Source of the DNA: Lentilactobacillus diolivorans DSM 14421
Lineage (GTDB): Bacteria > Bacillota > Bacilli > Lactobacillales > Lactobacillaceae
Assembly: GCF_001434255.1 (NCBI RefSeq)
Contig: NZ_AZEY01000028.1
Coordinates: 28,380-77,219 of the forward strand
Reading direction: 5' to 3'
Length of the DNA stretch: 48,840 nt
Below are positions 14,693 to 23,592 of the stretch, piece after piece. Below the pieces are notes generated by a model. It did not search any database and had not been told where the DNA came from. It saw only the letters and a list, made by a program, of their open reading frames with translations. Position numbers and translations under genes: made by a program. Within the stretch, counting starts at the first letter, position 1. The number at the start of each line of letters is the position of its first letter.

Positions 14693-16219
14693 ATGGGAAC
14701 AATTAAAATTCAAAATTTAGGATTCAGATATGATAGTATGCTGACACCACTTTTCAATAATTTTAGTTTAAACATTGATGAGTCGTGGAAACTGGGATTG
14801 ATTGGTCGAAATGGTCGGGGTAAGACAACCTTCCTAAGAATGCTGTTAGGCCAACTGACTTATCAGGGTGACATTCAATCAAATGTCAGGTTTAATTACT
14901 TTCCGCAGCCGGTTGCCCACCCAGACTCAAAAACGGCTGATGTCTTGATGCAACTGGCCGGGTATTCTGAAAGTGACCTTTGGCGGATTCAACTTGAAAT
15001 GGATAAGTTGAAATTGACTGATGAAGTTCTTGATCGGTCGTTTGCCACATTAAGTCCGGGTGAACAGACCAAGGCACTATTGGCAGTCCTGTTTAGTCAA
15101 AGTGGGACGTTCGAGCTCATTGATGAACCGACTAATCACTTGGATATCGAAGGGCGCCAGGTGGTTGCTGATTATTTAAAACAAAAAACAGGGTTCATTG
15201 TTGTGAGTCATGATCGTTACTTTATTGATCAAGTGATTGATCATGTTCTCTCGATTGATCGGGCTAAAATTCAATTGTTTGATGGCAATTACGAAACTTG
15301 GAAACGTGAATTTGACCGTGAAAATGATTCAGAACAATCTGAAAAGCAACATTTAAAAACTGAAGTCAAACGATTAACGGCCAGTGCCAATCAGACCAAA
15401 CAGTGGGCTAGTCATTCCGAAAGCAAGAAGAGCAAGGGGAGCCATAAAAAACGCGAGCAGAACGTTCAGTTGGATAAAGGATTCTTGGGACATAAATCTG
15501 CTAAGATGATGAAACGAGCACAAAATACACTGAAACGGGAGGAAACAGCCATTGAAGAAAAGAAAGGGCTGCTTAAAAATATTGATGACATACCGCAACT
15601 TGCTTTGAACTACGAAAGACCGCACCAAGAACATCTGTTGCTGGTAGCTGACTTACAAGTTCAGCGAAATGGTCAGGATTTGAATCAACCATTATCTTTT
15701 GATTTGCAAAGGGGTCAACGATTGGTACTGTTTGGCCCGAATGGCATTGGTAAAACGACGCTGATTAAGGCGATAATGGGGCAACACAAGCTGGTTTCAA
15801 ACGGCACAATTTCGTTTAATGCAACAATTAAGACGTCATATTTGACCCAGAACTTTGAGCAGTTACGTGGCTCAATTGCGGATTATGCCACCGCCTATCA
15901 TGTTGCACTTTCGGAATTATTAAACATGTTGCGTAAATTAGGATTTGAGCGTTCAGCATTTGATGAGGATCTTAGTGAATTAAGCATGGGACAAAAACGA
16001 AAGGTATCACTGGCCAGATCACTGTGTGAGAAAGCTAACCTCTATATTTGGGACGAGCCGCTAAATTATTTGGACGTCATTACCCGCCAGCAAATTCAGG
16101 ATCTCATTTTGAAGATTCAACCGACGATGTTGGTGATTGACCACGATCAAGCATTCATTGAGGCCATCAAGACTGAACCATTGGTAAAGTTGAAATCAGC
16201 GGTTCATGTAGACCGATAA
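14693..16219 (+). CDS. ABC-F ribosome protection protein, Lsa-type
   Basis: A cytoplasmic 508-residue protein with two ABC nucleotide-binding domains and no membrane domain. Lsa-family members bind the ribosomal E site and displace lincosamides, streptogramin A and pleuromutilins from the peptidyl transferase centre. Domain 1: Walker A GRNGRGKTT near residue 38, a degenerate signature LSPGEQ near 122, Walker B LIDEPTNHLD near 142. Then the charged interdomain linker that reaches into the ribosome (about 205-300, with SHSESKKSKGSHKKREQN). Domain 2: GPNGIGKTT, LSMGQKRK and YIWDEPLNYLDV. The phrases SWKLGLIGRNGRGKTT and LYIWDEPLNYLDV closely resemble Lsa(A). It has AATGAGGTGATCTCTT before ATG 14693 and a long attenuator leader. 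Intrinsic resistance is likely, but which drug is untested. Confidence 0.87.
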   Translation: MGTIKIQNLGFRYDSMLTPLFNNFSLNIDESWKLGLIGRNGRGKTTFLRMLLGQLTYQGDIQSNVRFNYFPQPVAHPDSKTADVLMQLAGYSESDLWRIQLEMDKLKLTDEVLDRSFATLSPGEQTKALLAVLFSQSGTFELIDEPTNHLDIEGRQVVADYLKQKTGFIVVSHDRYFIDQVIDHVLSIDRAKIQLFDGNYETWKREFDRENDSEQSEKQHLKTEVKRLTASANQTKQWASHSESKKSKGSHKKREQNVQLDKGFLGHKSAKMMKRAQNTLKREETAIEEKKGLLKNIDDIPQLALNYERPHQEHLLLVADLQVQRNGQDLNQPLSFDLQRGQRLVLFGPNGIGKTTLIKAIMGQHKLVSNGTISFNATIKTSYLTQNFEQLRGSIADYATAYHVALSELLNMLRKLGFERSAFDEDLSELSMGQKRKVSLARSLCEKANLYIWDEPLNYLDVITRQQIQDLILKIQPTMLVIDHDQAFIEAIKTEPLVKLKSAVHVDR

Positions 16220-16256
16220 TTTTTCACAAATTGGGTTGTAAGAATTTAGTTAAATA

Positions 16257-16295
16257 GCAGGGGCTTGGACAAATATCTTTTGTCCAAGCCCCTGC
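16257..16295. terminator. Strong hairpin between convergent genes
   Basis: A perfect 17-bp stem (GCAGGGGCTTGGACAAA and its complement) with a short TATCT loop, placed between the convergent ABC-F and tenA genes. No T-run follows on either side, so termination is presumed from the stem strength and position rather than shown. Confidence 0.55.
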
Positions 16296-16331
16296 TCGCG
16301 GTTATTAATTAAATGAGACAATGCGGAAAAA

Positions 16332-16994
16332 TTATGCCCATTGTTGATGTTCGTATGCCATGCCCCAGAAATGGAGTTCGAACCAACTACTGCGAACAAA
16401 TGCTGTCTTCATGCCCTTTTGTTCATCAGAATTTGCCGCAGCGCCGAGTTCATCAACGATTTTAATCATTTCGTTGGTGGCATCGGTAAAGCCATCGCTG
16501 TCATAAGTATCAATAAATTGTTGGTAGATTTTAACCGGCGAGCCATTTTTAATCAGCTTTTTGCCGATTTCATTGTACAACCAGTAGCAAGGTAACAACG
16601 CTGCCGCGGCTCGGGCAGGTGAACCCTCATGAAGTTCATGGTACATGTGGGAAACGTAGCTGTAAGCGTTGGGCGCGATTGGTGTTGCTTCAATTTCAGC
16701 CGGGGTAATCGCTAATTCCTGGAAGAATGTTTTGCGGACATCAGCTTCGTCATCGTGCAGTCCCTCGGCACCCGCATAGAGGAACTCCTTAATTTTAGGG
16801 CTTGAAATGTGATCGGCGATTTGTTTGTGAAGATCACCGAAGTTTTGGAGATAGTAACGATCTTGTTTGAGGTAATAACGAAAGGTATCAGTCGGCAGGT
16901 TACCGGCAGCTAATTCCTTAATAAATGGGTGATTAAAGCTTTCCTGCCAAAGGGGTTCTGCTAATTGATGCATGGATTGCGTAATTTCGGGCAT
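16332..16994 (-). CDS. tenA: Aminopyrimidine aminohydrolase / thiaminase II
   Basis: Hydrolyses 4-amino-5-aminomethyl-2-methylpyrimidine to the hydroxymethyl form, salvaging the pyrimidine half of degraded thiamine. The 220 residues have the TenA signature throughout: FRYYLKQDRYYLQNF near residue 38 (the substrate aspartate), the catalytic cysteine in LLPCYWLYNEIG near 135 and the late glutamate in AYEHQQW near 215. AAGGAGATATC lies before ATG 16994. It stands alone: there are no other thiamine genes around it, and no TPP riboswitch motif was seen in the 5' region, although such riboswitches commonly precede thiamine genes. Confidence 0.9.
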   Translation of the reverse strand: MPEITQSMHQLAEPLWQESFNHPFIKELAAGNLPTDTFRYYLKQDRYYLQNFGDLHKQIADHISSPKIKEFLYAGAEGLHDDEADVRKTFFQELAITPAEIEATPIAPNAYSYVSHMYHELHEGSPARAAAALLPCYWLYNEIGKKLIKNGSPVKIYQQFIDTYDSDGFTDATNEMIKIVDELGAAANSDEQKGMKTAFVRSSWFELHFWGMAYEHQQWA

Positions 16995-17233
16995 GATGAT
17001 ATCTCCTTCAAAGCGTTTGGTTTAGATGATTGACTAGTAGTATTTTAGCATGTTTTGAATGGCGTGTTCCATTAAATGGATGAGATTAGTAATGGCCAGT
17101 GTCATTGAGAAAAGGCAAACAGAACTTAATTGTGAACAGCCGATCAAATTGTTGCGATCTGCCAGTGTAACCGATATCATAAATGTGGAACCTTAGTTTG
17201 GTTGAAATGTTATGCGACAAGGAGGAATTTAGT

Positions 17234-17980
17234 ATGGATCGTTTAAAAGATAAAGTTGCGCTTATTACTGGTGGTGTTGCCGGTATTGGTTTAGGAATCG
17301 CTGAATGTTATATTCGTGAAGGCGCCAAGGTTGTTTTAACGGCTAATCATAACGTTGATGGTGGTAAGAAGGCCGTTGAAAAGTTTGGTGACGATAAATC
17401 GTTATTTGTCCAAATGAATGTAGCCGATGAAGGTGATTGGCAAGACACGATCCAGAAGACAATTGATAAGTTTGGCAAGCTGGATATCCTTGTTAACAAC
17501 GCAGGGGTTGGTGGTGTCAACGGACCAGTTGAAAGTTTAAGCTTAAAGGATTGGCAGCAAACGATTGATATCAATTTAACCGGCAACTTTTTAGGCGAAA
17601 AATATGCAATTCAAGCAATGAAAAAATACAGTAACGCTAAGGGATCAATTATTAACATCTCATCAGTTGCCGGTTTGGTTGGGTTGCCACTGAGCCCGGC
17701 ATACTCGGCAAGTAAGGGTGGTACTCGATTATTAACTCATGCAACGGCGCTGTCACTTGCACAACAGAAAGTTGATATCCGAGTTAATAGTGTCCATCCC
17801 GGCTGGATTGCGACTGATATTGTGCCCAAAGAATATGAGAAGCAAATTGTGTCGACCATTCCTGTTGGCCATATGGGTGAACCGGTTGATATCGGTGAAA
17901 TTTGTATCTATCTTGGCAGCGATGAATCGAAGTTTGCCAATGGCGCCGAATTTGTTATTGATGGTGCACAACGGGCATAG
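17234..17980 (+). CDS. Short-chain dehydrogenase, R-specific alcohol dehydrogenase-like
   Basis: A 248-residue classical SDR. It has the cofactor motif [12 protein letters not shown] near residue 13, NNAGVGG near 88, the active-site serine in INISSVAG near 140 and YSASKGG near 155 (Tyr and Lys). The C-terminal half ([35 protein letters not shown]) resembles the R-specific ADH of Lactobacillus brevis, a tetrameric NADP enzyme reducing ketones to R alcohols. The residue after the second strand is a neutral TANHN segment, so NADP or NAD preference is open. A longer frame begins at 17183, but AAGGAGG at 17219-17225 fits ATG 17234. Single gene with a terminator downstream. Confidence 0.87.
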   Translation: MDRLKDKVALITGGVAGIGLGIAECYIREGAKVVLTANHNVDGGKKAVEKFGDDKSLFVQMNVADEGDWQDTIQKTIDKFGKLDILVNNAGVGGVNGPVESLSLKDWQQTIDINLTGNFLGEKYAIQAMKKYSNAKGSIINISSVAGLVGLPLSPAYSASKGGTRLLTHATALSLAQQKVDIRVNSVHPGWIATDIVPKEYEKQIVSTIPVGHMGEPVDIGEICIYLGSDESKFANGAEFVIDGAQRA

Positions 17981-17995
17981 TTTCATGTTAACGCT

Positions 17996-18044
17996 AAAAA
18001 TGCTTCCTAACGATTGTCGATTTAATCGTTAAGAAGCATTTTTG
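17996..18044. terminator. Bidirectional intrinsic terminator
   Basis: AAAAATGCTTCCTAACGATT pairs with AATCGTTAAGAAGCATTTTT (one mismatch), with T-runs on both sides. It separates the convergent SDR gene and the nuclease gene. Confidence 0.85.
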
Positions 18045-18061
18045 ATTTTTAAACCAGAGAA

Positions 18062-18874
18062 TTACGGTTCCGGCACTTTCATACTTCGATCAATCGTTGA
18101 CCGACCAGTCGCATAGTCAAATTTTACATTTGGTTGAACGTTGAATAGGTAAACGTTAAAGTTTAACGATTTATCAGTGCTCAAGGCCTCCAGATGAATC
18201 CCCCGAGCCATTAATTCGTTATCCCGAAAAATAGGCTTGGAATAAAAGATGACGCGTTTGCCGGCTTTTAATGAATCGCGGATCTTTTGTTCGTAAATGG
18301 TTTGGACCCGTTGATTTGAAAAGGCGGTTTGGGTGAATAAGTTTTTGGGATTGTTTTGATCACCGGATGAATCACGTGGATTGTAGCGACCATCTGAACT
18401 GATCCCCTTTGAAATGGAGTAGGCAATCAAATGACCACGATTGATAATTGGCTGGCGGTCGACAAACTTTTGATGCCAAGCGGTCGGCTCAACATATTGG
18501 CGCACGCGGTTTTCATCTGAAGCAAGGTTACGAGATTCCAAATAAGCCAAATTACCACGGCTGGTCCGATTCAGACTATCCAAATTAGCGTAACGGACCT
18601 CATTTATTTTCCATTTGGCGGGATCGAGATTGGCTTTGTTGTGATTCACATAAATAAAGGATTGATCACCGGAATGATAATTCAGTTTAGCAAGTTCGTC
18701 ATTGGAACTGACGTTTTTCGTATGATTAAGCGTATTTTGCGAAATGTTTTGAATGAAGTTACTGATATCACTGGGTTGGCCGCCGCTAATCAACCAGCCA
18801 CCGACGATAACAATCAGGGCAATGATAATGCCCTGCAATGAACGGGTCTGCTTTTTTCGTCTTCGCTTGCTCAT
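18062..18874 (-). CDS. Membrane-anchored DNA/RNA non-specific endonuclease (EndA-like)
   Basis: A 270-residue protein: a very basic start (MSKRRRKKQTR), one membrane anchor (GIIIALIVIVGGWLISGG, residues 15-32) and then an extracellular beta-beta-alpha-metal nuclease domain. The active-site block reads PIINRGHLIAYSI, where most relatives have DRGH; the catalytic histidine is kept and the preceding Asp is Asn. Downstream NPKNLFTQTAFSNQ supplies the metal-binding asparagine, and the YEQKIRDSLKAGKRVIFYSKP strand-helix region follows. Relatives degrade extracellular DNA for nutrition, competence or biofilm release. No competence genes are nearby. The minus-strand gene is alone, with GAGGGAAAAAC before ATG 18874. 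Confidence 0.82.
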   Translation of the reverse strand: MSKRRRKKQTRSLQGIIIALIVIVGGWLISGGQPSDISNFIQNISQNTLNHTKNVSSNDELAKLNYHSGDQSFIYVNHNKANLDPAKWKINEVRYANLDSLNRTSRGNLAYLESRNLASDENRVRQYVEPTAWHQKFVDRQPIINRGHLIAYSISKGISSDGRYNPRDSSGDQNNPKNLFTQTAFSNQRVQTIYEQKIRDSLKAGKRVIFYSKPIFRDNELMARGIHLEALSTDKSLNFNVYLFNVQPNVKFDYATGRSTIDRSMKVPEP

Positions 18875-18989
18875 GTTTTTCCCTCTAATCGTTAGTAGTG
18901 TCCGCTATCAAAGATACCAGAAATAACTAGATTACGAAAGCGGTTTGGGAAAGAAAGAAGGGAGATCGCTGGGATGATTGCCACTCTGT

Positions 18990-19973
18990 TTATTTGACAT
19001 TCTCCTCCAAAAATGCACTAATCACGGTACTGATTTTGTCGTATGTCGCTTGGGTTGGATGTAATAAATTATCACCAAAAATGGTGTTGTTAATTGTTGC
19101 TGGGACAATATCAGGAGCTTCAGTCCGCCAGTCCAGATATTTAACACCGTTTTGAGCATAAACTTGGGCTTCTGCGGTGCATAATTCACCTAATGTGTAG
19201 TCATGATAGCCGGTTGTATTGTAAGCATCTGTTTCCTGATCGGTGCCAAAGGATGTGACATAGCAGTCAAGTGGCAGAATACCAAACAATTGTAATGAAG
19301 GATATTTTGCCTTGATGGCTTTAATTTGCTCATCGAGAACTTGTTTAACGTCATCAAGGGATGAATGAAAATAATCATTAACGCCATAAGCAATTGTTGC
19401 GATGTCATAATGACTGAAATCAGTTTGGCTTACTATCTGAGTTAAATCCAAATCGGTATCACCCACAACTTTACCGTTATTTTCACCAAGGTTGGTATCC
19501 TTGACCATCAGTTGGCTGCCGACTTGTTGAGGATAAGGAGCGGTCGCGTAACTTGAGCCGGTCCAACCTTTGGTAATTGAGTCACCTAGACTAACCATTG
19601 TCATTTGGGTGAGGTTTTTGGCGTAAATCCAACCGGCTACGGAAGGTTTGCGGGCAACCTTCACGTAATAATACTGCAGACCGTTTTTGAGGGTTGCCTG
19701 TTTCGTTGCCAGTAACGATCGGGACGAGTAATTGCGCAGCCAATGTGTCTTTTTAGAAGCTTTATTAGACCGGTAAGGATGATTCCAGAAAGCCGTTTTA
19801 GTTTTATAATTGACAGCCTTCATTCGTAAGCTGACGCTCTTTGTGGTAGCGATTCGGTACATTGGATCAACTTTAGCGGCATTACCGGTTATCGTCTGAC
19901 TGAATTGAACTGCAAAAAAGCTAAGCGCCAAAAGTAGCAGTAACTTAATTTGATGATTAAAATTAGCTTTCAT
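18990..19973 (-). CDS. Secreted SGNH/GDSL hydrolase with N-terminal SH3-like cell-wall domain
   Basis: A 327-residue exported esterase-like protein. A signal peptide (basic MKANFNHQIK, then LLLLLALSFFAVQF) is followed at about 40-120 by a GW/SLAP-like wall-binding domain, with lysine-rich segments such as SNKASKKTHWLRNYSSRS and ending GWIYAKNL. The SGNH catalytic domain then has block I SLGDSITKG (Ser132), block III YGVND and block V DNLLHP (Asp301, His305). Substrates could be wall polymer acetyl or acyl groups, but this is not established. It lies 70 bases downstream of the D,D-carboxypeptidase paralogue on the same strand, and both share the wall-binding style of N-terminal domain, so a joint surface role is plausible. 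Confidence 0.82.
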   Translation of the reverse strand: MKANFNHQIKLLLLLALSFFAVQFSQTITGNAAKVDPMYRIATTKSVSLRMKAVNYKTKTAFWNHPYRSNKASKKTHWLRNYSSRSLLATKQATLKNGLQYYYVKVARKPSVAGWIYAKNLTQMTMVSLGDSITKGWTGSSYATAPYPQQVGSQLMVKDTNLGENNGKVVGDTDLDLTQIVSQTDFSHYDIATIAYGVNDYFHSSLDDVKQVLDEQIKAIKAKYPSLQLFGILPLDCYVTSFGTDQETDAYNTTGYHDYTLGELCTAEAQVYAQNGVKYLDWRTEAPDIVPATINNTIFGDNLLHPTQATYDKISTVISAFLEENVK

Positions 19974-20046
19974 TAAAAATGGCCTTCTTTAAAAAGTAAT
20001 TAACCGGATAGACATCGGTATTAGATGATTTAATGTGTGTTGAACC

Positions 20047-21231
20047 TTAAATTAAGTTATTTTTGTAAACATGATTCATCAACGAACGGGTTTCGGTAAA
20101 TTCGTTTGCATCATGCAGAACAACCGTGATAATGCGATTGTGGCCGGACTTCTTGCCGGTTCCGACGAAACAATAACCGGCTAGATCAGTGAAGCCGGTC
20201 TTTAAACCGTCTACTTTTAATGAGGACTGGTAATATTTGCGGCCCGGCAACAGGTTGTTATAGTTGTAGCACCGTTGACCCGCGACCTTTAATGAACCAA
20301 TTTTGGCGTAAGTTAAAACGCTGGGGTGATCAGCAATCAGATGTTTGGCAATTAAAGCGACGTCTTTAGCTGAAACTCGATTGGCATTGCCGCCAGGGGT
20401 TGAATATCCATAACCTCTGAGGGCGTTTTGCTCCATACCATTAGCGGTGACAAAGGTTGCTTTGCTCAGTTTCCAAGCTTTGGCCTGTTTGTTCATTAAT
20501 TTAACAAATTTACGATTGTACTTTGGTGTGGCCCCACCAGCCACCCACTGACCCAGTGCGATTGCAGCGCTATTTGAAGAGTCAATTAGAGCAGCCTCAT
20601 ATAATTGTTTAACCGTATAATGATTCTTGGTAAATTTAAAATTGCCGTAAACGGCGGATCGGCCAAGTGATTTTAATCCTGAATAAGAAGTCGTCACTTT
20701 ACTTTTCCAAGTAGCGGACGTGTTAGTCACTTTTTGATTGACCAAGTATAACGTCATTAATTTTGAAACGGATGCGATTGCTCTTGGGGTGTTCATGTTT
20801 TTGTGCCAGAGAATTTTACCGGTTTTAGCATCCATTGCGACCGCCGCTTTAGCATATTTCAAGCCAAACGGTGCTTTACCTTTTTTCAAATAGCGATGCC
20901 AAACGTACCCTTTAACGTTGTTGGTCTTATTTTTAACCTTATAGTAGATTGACTTGGTCTTACCGTGTTTTAGCGTAACCTTCTTGGTTGTGTACCAAGT
21001 TGTGTGTGGAAACTTTTTTAAGGCATGCAATTTTTTAGTATGATGAAGATTAAAAATGGCACCTTTTGATGACGCCCGATGATACGCTGTCGGTTTAACC
21101 TTGGTTGTCTTGACAACCCGATAACCGGCCGCGTTGGCGTTGATTGGCTGATGACCAATCAAGCCGCCGATGCCAAACGTGACGGCGATTCCCATTAAGT
21201 ATAATAATCGATGTTGACCCATGACTTTCAT
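20047..21231 (-). CDS. D-alanyl-D-alanine carboxypeptidase-like serine hydrolase with SH3-like N-terminal domain
   Basis: A 394-residue S11-family peptidase and paralogue of the 9431 gene, but with a different layout. Signal peptide (1-34, ends NANA), then a wall-binding GW-type domain (35-120) rich in lysine and histidine with KGYVWHRYLKKG, then the catalytic domain: SVSK (S154, K157), SSNSA, and LKTGFTD near 343. It lacks the C-terminal amphipathic anchor of PBP5, so the N-terminal domain probably replaces it for wall attachment. It probably trims D-alanine from peptidoglycan. TTAAGGAGC lies before ATG 21231. Probably co-transcribed with the SGNH hydrolase downstream. Confidence 0.83.
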   Translation of the reverse strand: MKVMGQHRLLYLMGIAVTFGIGGLIGHQPINANAAGYRVVKTTKVKPTAYHRASSKGAIFNLHHTKKLHALKKFPHTTWYTTKKVTLKHGKTKSIYYKVKNKTNNVKGYVWHRYLKKGKAPFGLKYAKAAVAMDAKTGKILWHKNMNTPRAIASVSKLMTLYLVNQKVTNTSATWKSKVTTSYSGLKSLGRSAVYGNFKFTKNHYTVKQLYEAALIDSSNSAAIALGQWVAGGATPKYNRKFVKLMNKQAKAWKLSKATFVTANGMEQNALRGYGYSTPGGNANRVSAKDVALIAKHLIADHPSVLTYAKIGSLKVAGQRCYNYNNLLPGRKYYQSSLKVDGLKTGFTDLAGYCFVGTGKKSGHNRIITVVLHDANEFTETRSLMNHVYKNNLI

Positions 21232-21353
21232 AATTTAGCTCCTTAATTTTGATATTGTTTCGAATAATGACTCATGCAGTCTATCCTACCGCTAAAAGGT
21301 TACACTGAGATTACTATGATGGTCATTTAGTTTACAAGATGATTAAGGAATAC

Positions 21354-21626
21354 AGAGTGGGCCAGCAAGCGGTTAGACCCCAGAATATAAGCCCCCCTAA
21401 CTTGATATTCCCGATTTTGGAAAATCAAGTTAGGGGGCTTATATGGCCGGGGTCTGCTTGCTGGTCCACGTTTCGTCTAGGTAGCCAGCCCCTAAACCCA
21501 TATTCCTGAATTTGGAATATGGGTTTAGTTTGCTTATATGGCCGGGGTCTGCTTCTGATTCCACGTTTCGTCTAGGTAGCCGGCCCCTAACCTTGATATT
21601 CCAAAATCGGGAATATTTCTTTGGAC
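21354..21626 (+). repeat. Palindromic element, plus orientation, with tandem units
   Basis: The full copy (21354-21486) has outer stem GTGGGCCAGCAAGC pairing with GCTTGCTGGTCCAC, AGACCCC with GGGGTCT, inner CCCCCTAACTTGATATTCC and its complement on a CGATTTT loop, and the tail CACGTTTCGTCTAGGTAGCC. A second unit (21487-21581) repeats the hairpin and right arm. A third is a fragment (TTGATATTCC, AAAATCGGGAATAT). Unlike most copies, it is not at a gene 3' end in its own direction: the gene to the left begins at 21231 on the minus strand. It lies next to a second element in the opposite orientation. Confidence 0.83.
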
Positions 21627-21760
21627 TTTTTATTTAGCTGAAACGTGGTCAAACAGGCAGCCCCCAGAATATAAATAGGCCCAATCAATATTCCTGAACT
21701 TGGGAATATTGATTGGGCCTATTTATATTCTGGGGGCTAACCGCCTGTTGGACCACTCTG
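21627..21760 (-). repeat. Palindromic element, minus orientation, symmetric variant
   Basis: Read on the minus strand it begins CAGAGTGGTCC at 21760, four bases past the stop of the aldo/keto reductase. The outer stem GTGGTCCAACAGGC pairs with GCCTGTTTGACCAC. This copy is unusual: both sides of the core read CCCAGAATATAA, so the usual GGCC side of the internal loop is missing and the central region is a nearly perfect palindrome of more than 70 bases. The tail CACGTTTCAGCTAAATAAAA shares TTTTTATTTAGCT with the fragment at 31666-31707. Confidence 0.83.
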
Positions 21761-21764
21761 GTTT

Positions 21765-22718
21765 TTAAGGCAAATCATTTCCAGCAGAGAAGTAAAGATC
21801 ATACCATTCCTGTTTAGTCAGGTTGATATCCGCACCAGCGGCACTGTCCTTAATATGCTCAGGATTCATCGTTCCCAACAGAACTTGGACCTTGGCTGGA
21901 TGTCTTAAAATCCACGCTGTCGCAATGGCGTTCTTTGAAGCATGGTACTTCGTTCCCAGCTCTTCTAGTTTTTTGTTAAGTTCCGGATATTTTGGATCGT
22001 TGATGTACATGCCGGCAAATAACCCGTAGTTAAATGGTGACCAAGCTTGGATTGTCATGTGTTTTCGGCGAGCATATTCCAAGATACCACCATCATGATC
22101 AACTGAGGCATCATCAATCATATTGACATGGAGACCACCACGGATCATGCCTGAATGAACCACGTTAAATTGCAGTTGGTTGATGAGCAGTCGTTGGTTA
22201 ATCCATGATTGAACCATTTCAACTTGTTGTGGGTTGAAGTTTGACACACCGAAGTGGCGAACTTTACCTTCACGTTGCAGGGTATCAAACGCATCGGCAA
22301 TGTCAGCTTCTTCCATTAAAGGATCTGGTCGATGAAGTAAGAACGAATCGAGATAATCAATTCCCATTCGTTCCAGAATTCCGTCAACCGAATCAATTAA
22401 ATGCTGCTTTGAAAAATCGTATCGGGCACCAAAAACGAGGCCATCATGACTGCGTTTAGGGTCAAGGATAATACCACCCTTTGATTGAATGAACAATTTA
22501 TCTCGAGAAATACCGGAAGCTTTCAAGGCTTCTTTGAACTTGGTTTCTGAGTTACCACCTTGATAAATGTCAGCGGAATCAATGTAGTTGATCCCCGCGT
22601 CAACAGCGGCTTCAAGCGCTTTGGCCGCATCTTCAGTGCTAAGATCACCCATTCGCATAATGCCAAGGGCGACTTGAGATGCTTCGAAGTTGGTGTTACC
22701 GATCTTGATTGTCTTCAT
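21765..22718 (-). CDS. Aldo/keto reductase
   Basis: A 317-residue NADPH-dependent oxidoreductase with the (beta/alpha)8 fold, cytoplasmic. The catalytic tetrad is visible: the Asp and Tyr of INYIDSADIYQGG near residues 49-54, the Lys of IQSKGGI near 79 and the His of FLLHRPDPL near 117. C-terminal cofactor-binding stretches are QAWSPFNYG and VQVLLGTMNPEHI. The sequence style is that of the YdhF / oxidoreductase AKR group in Firmicutes, with substrate unknown. AAAGGAGGTTCC lies before ATG 22718. Single gene, followed on its 3' side by a minus-orientation palindromic element. Confidence 0.87.
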   Translation of the reverse strand: MKTIKIGNTNFEASQVALGIMRMGDLSTEDAAKALEAAVDAGINYIDSADIYQGGNSETKFKEALKASGISRDKLFIQSKGGIILDPKRSHDGLVFGARYDFSKQHLIDSVDGILERMGIDYLDSFLLHRPDPLMEEADIADAFDTLQREGKVRHFGVSNFNPQQVEMVQSWINQRLLINQLQFNVVHSGMIRGGLHVNMIDDASVDHDGGILEYARRKHMTIQAWSPFNYGLFAGMYINDPKYPELNKKLEELGTKYHASKNAIATAWILRHPAKVQVLLGTMNPEHIKDSAAGADINLTKQEWYDLYFSAGNDLP

Positions 22719-22882
22719 AAAGTAAGGAACCTCCTTTGTTATTAACTTCCATTATAATACAGAACTTGGTGAGAATGATTTGAAAAGGATTCCTCGGAAA
22801 ATTCAATCATTAATTCGCATATGATATACTTTGGCTAAGAATAAGACGATCTGACTTAATCGTGAAGAAATGAGGAACCCAA

Positions 22883-23494
22883 TTGAGCGAAACGACAATT
22901 ACTGAATTGATTAATCAGTATGGTTATTTAGGAATTGCCTTTTTAATTGCATTTGAAAATATTTTTCCACCGATTCCTTCAGAACTGGTACTGGTATTTA
23001 CCGGCTATTTGACTTTAACCAGCAAATTAACAATCTTTGGTGCAATTATCGCGGCAACAATTGGGGCTTTTATTGGTGCAGTTGCGCTGTATGGGGTCGG
23101 TCGGCTGCTGAGTGTGACCCAACTTGAAAAATTAGTTTCGGGACGACTGGGAAGAATTCTCAGATTAAAAGCTTCAGATATTGAAAAAGCCAGCCGCTAT
23201 TTTAATCAACATGGTGCGGCCGCAATTTTAATTGGCCGTTGTATTCCGGTGGTTAGAAGTTTGATTTCGATTCCGGCGGGGATGACCAGCTACCCGTTTC
23301 ACCGATTTAGCGGGCTAACGATTTTAGGGACCTTCGTGTGGAACACAGTTTTAATTCTAATTGGCCATTTTGCGGGGCGGGCGTGGTCGCAGATGTTGGC
23401 AATGGTCGATCAGTGGTTAATTGTAATTTTAGTTGTTGTCATTGTGATCGTGGCTTGTTTGCTTTATGTCAAGTTTAAAAATAAACGGAACTGA
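22883..23494 (+). CDS. DedA family membrane protein
   Basis: A 203-residue polytopic membrane protein of the DedA (SNARE-associated / VTT) superfamily, whose members flip polyprenyl-phosphate or phospholipids across the membrane. Hallmarks are the N-terminal acidic re-entrant motif FENIFPPIPSELVL near residue 24, GAFIGAVALYGVGR near 62, and the arginine block GRCIPVVRSLISIPAGM near 113. Helices also cover residues 38-70 and 140-195. The start is a TTG at 22883, which has GAGGAACCCAA before it. The product ends with a basic KFKNKRN tail. Single gene with a terminator 50 bases downstream. Confidence 0.88.
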   Translation: MSETTITELINQYGYLGIAFLIAFENIFPPIPSELVLVFTGYLTLTSKLTIFGAIIAATIGAFIGAVALYGVGRLLSVTQLEKLVSGRLGRILRLKASDIEKASRYFNQHGAAAILIGRCIPVVRSLISIPAGMTSYPFHRFSGLTILGTFVWNTVLILIGHFAGRAWSQMLAMVDQWLIVILVVVIVIVACLLYVKFKNKRN

Positions 23495-23544
23495 TAAGAT
23501 GGTTTCTGCTTCATTATCCAACTTAGCTAAGACAGAGTTGAAGT

Positions 23545-23592
23545 GTCCCACAATTACTAGACAAGAAGTCTAATGATTATGGGGCTTTTTTT
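23545..23592 (+). terminator. Intrinsic terminator after the DedA gene
   Basis: GTCCCACAATTACTAGAC pairs with GTCTAATGATTATGGGGC (a few mismatches or wobbles) around AAGAA and is followed by TTTTTTT. Confidence 0.8.

Noticed and set aside
17010-17025. cre-like CAAAGCGTTTGG before tenA
   Set aside because: The right half does not fit the consensus (GG in place of NCA), so it was not called.
16995-17060. TPP riboswitch before tenA
   Set aside because: No CTGAGA-type THI box or matching fold was seen in the short 5' region.
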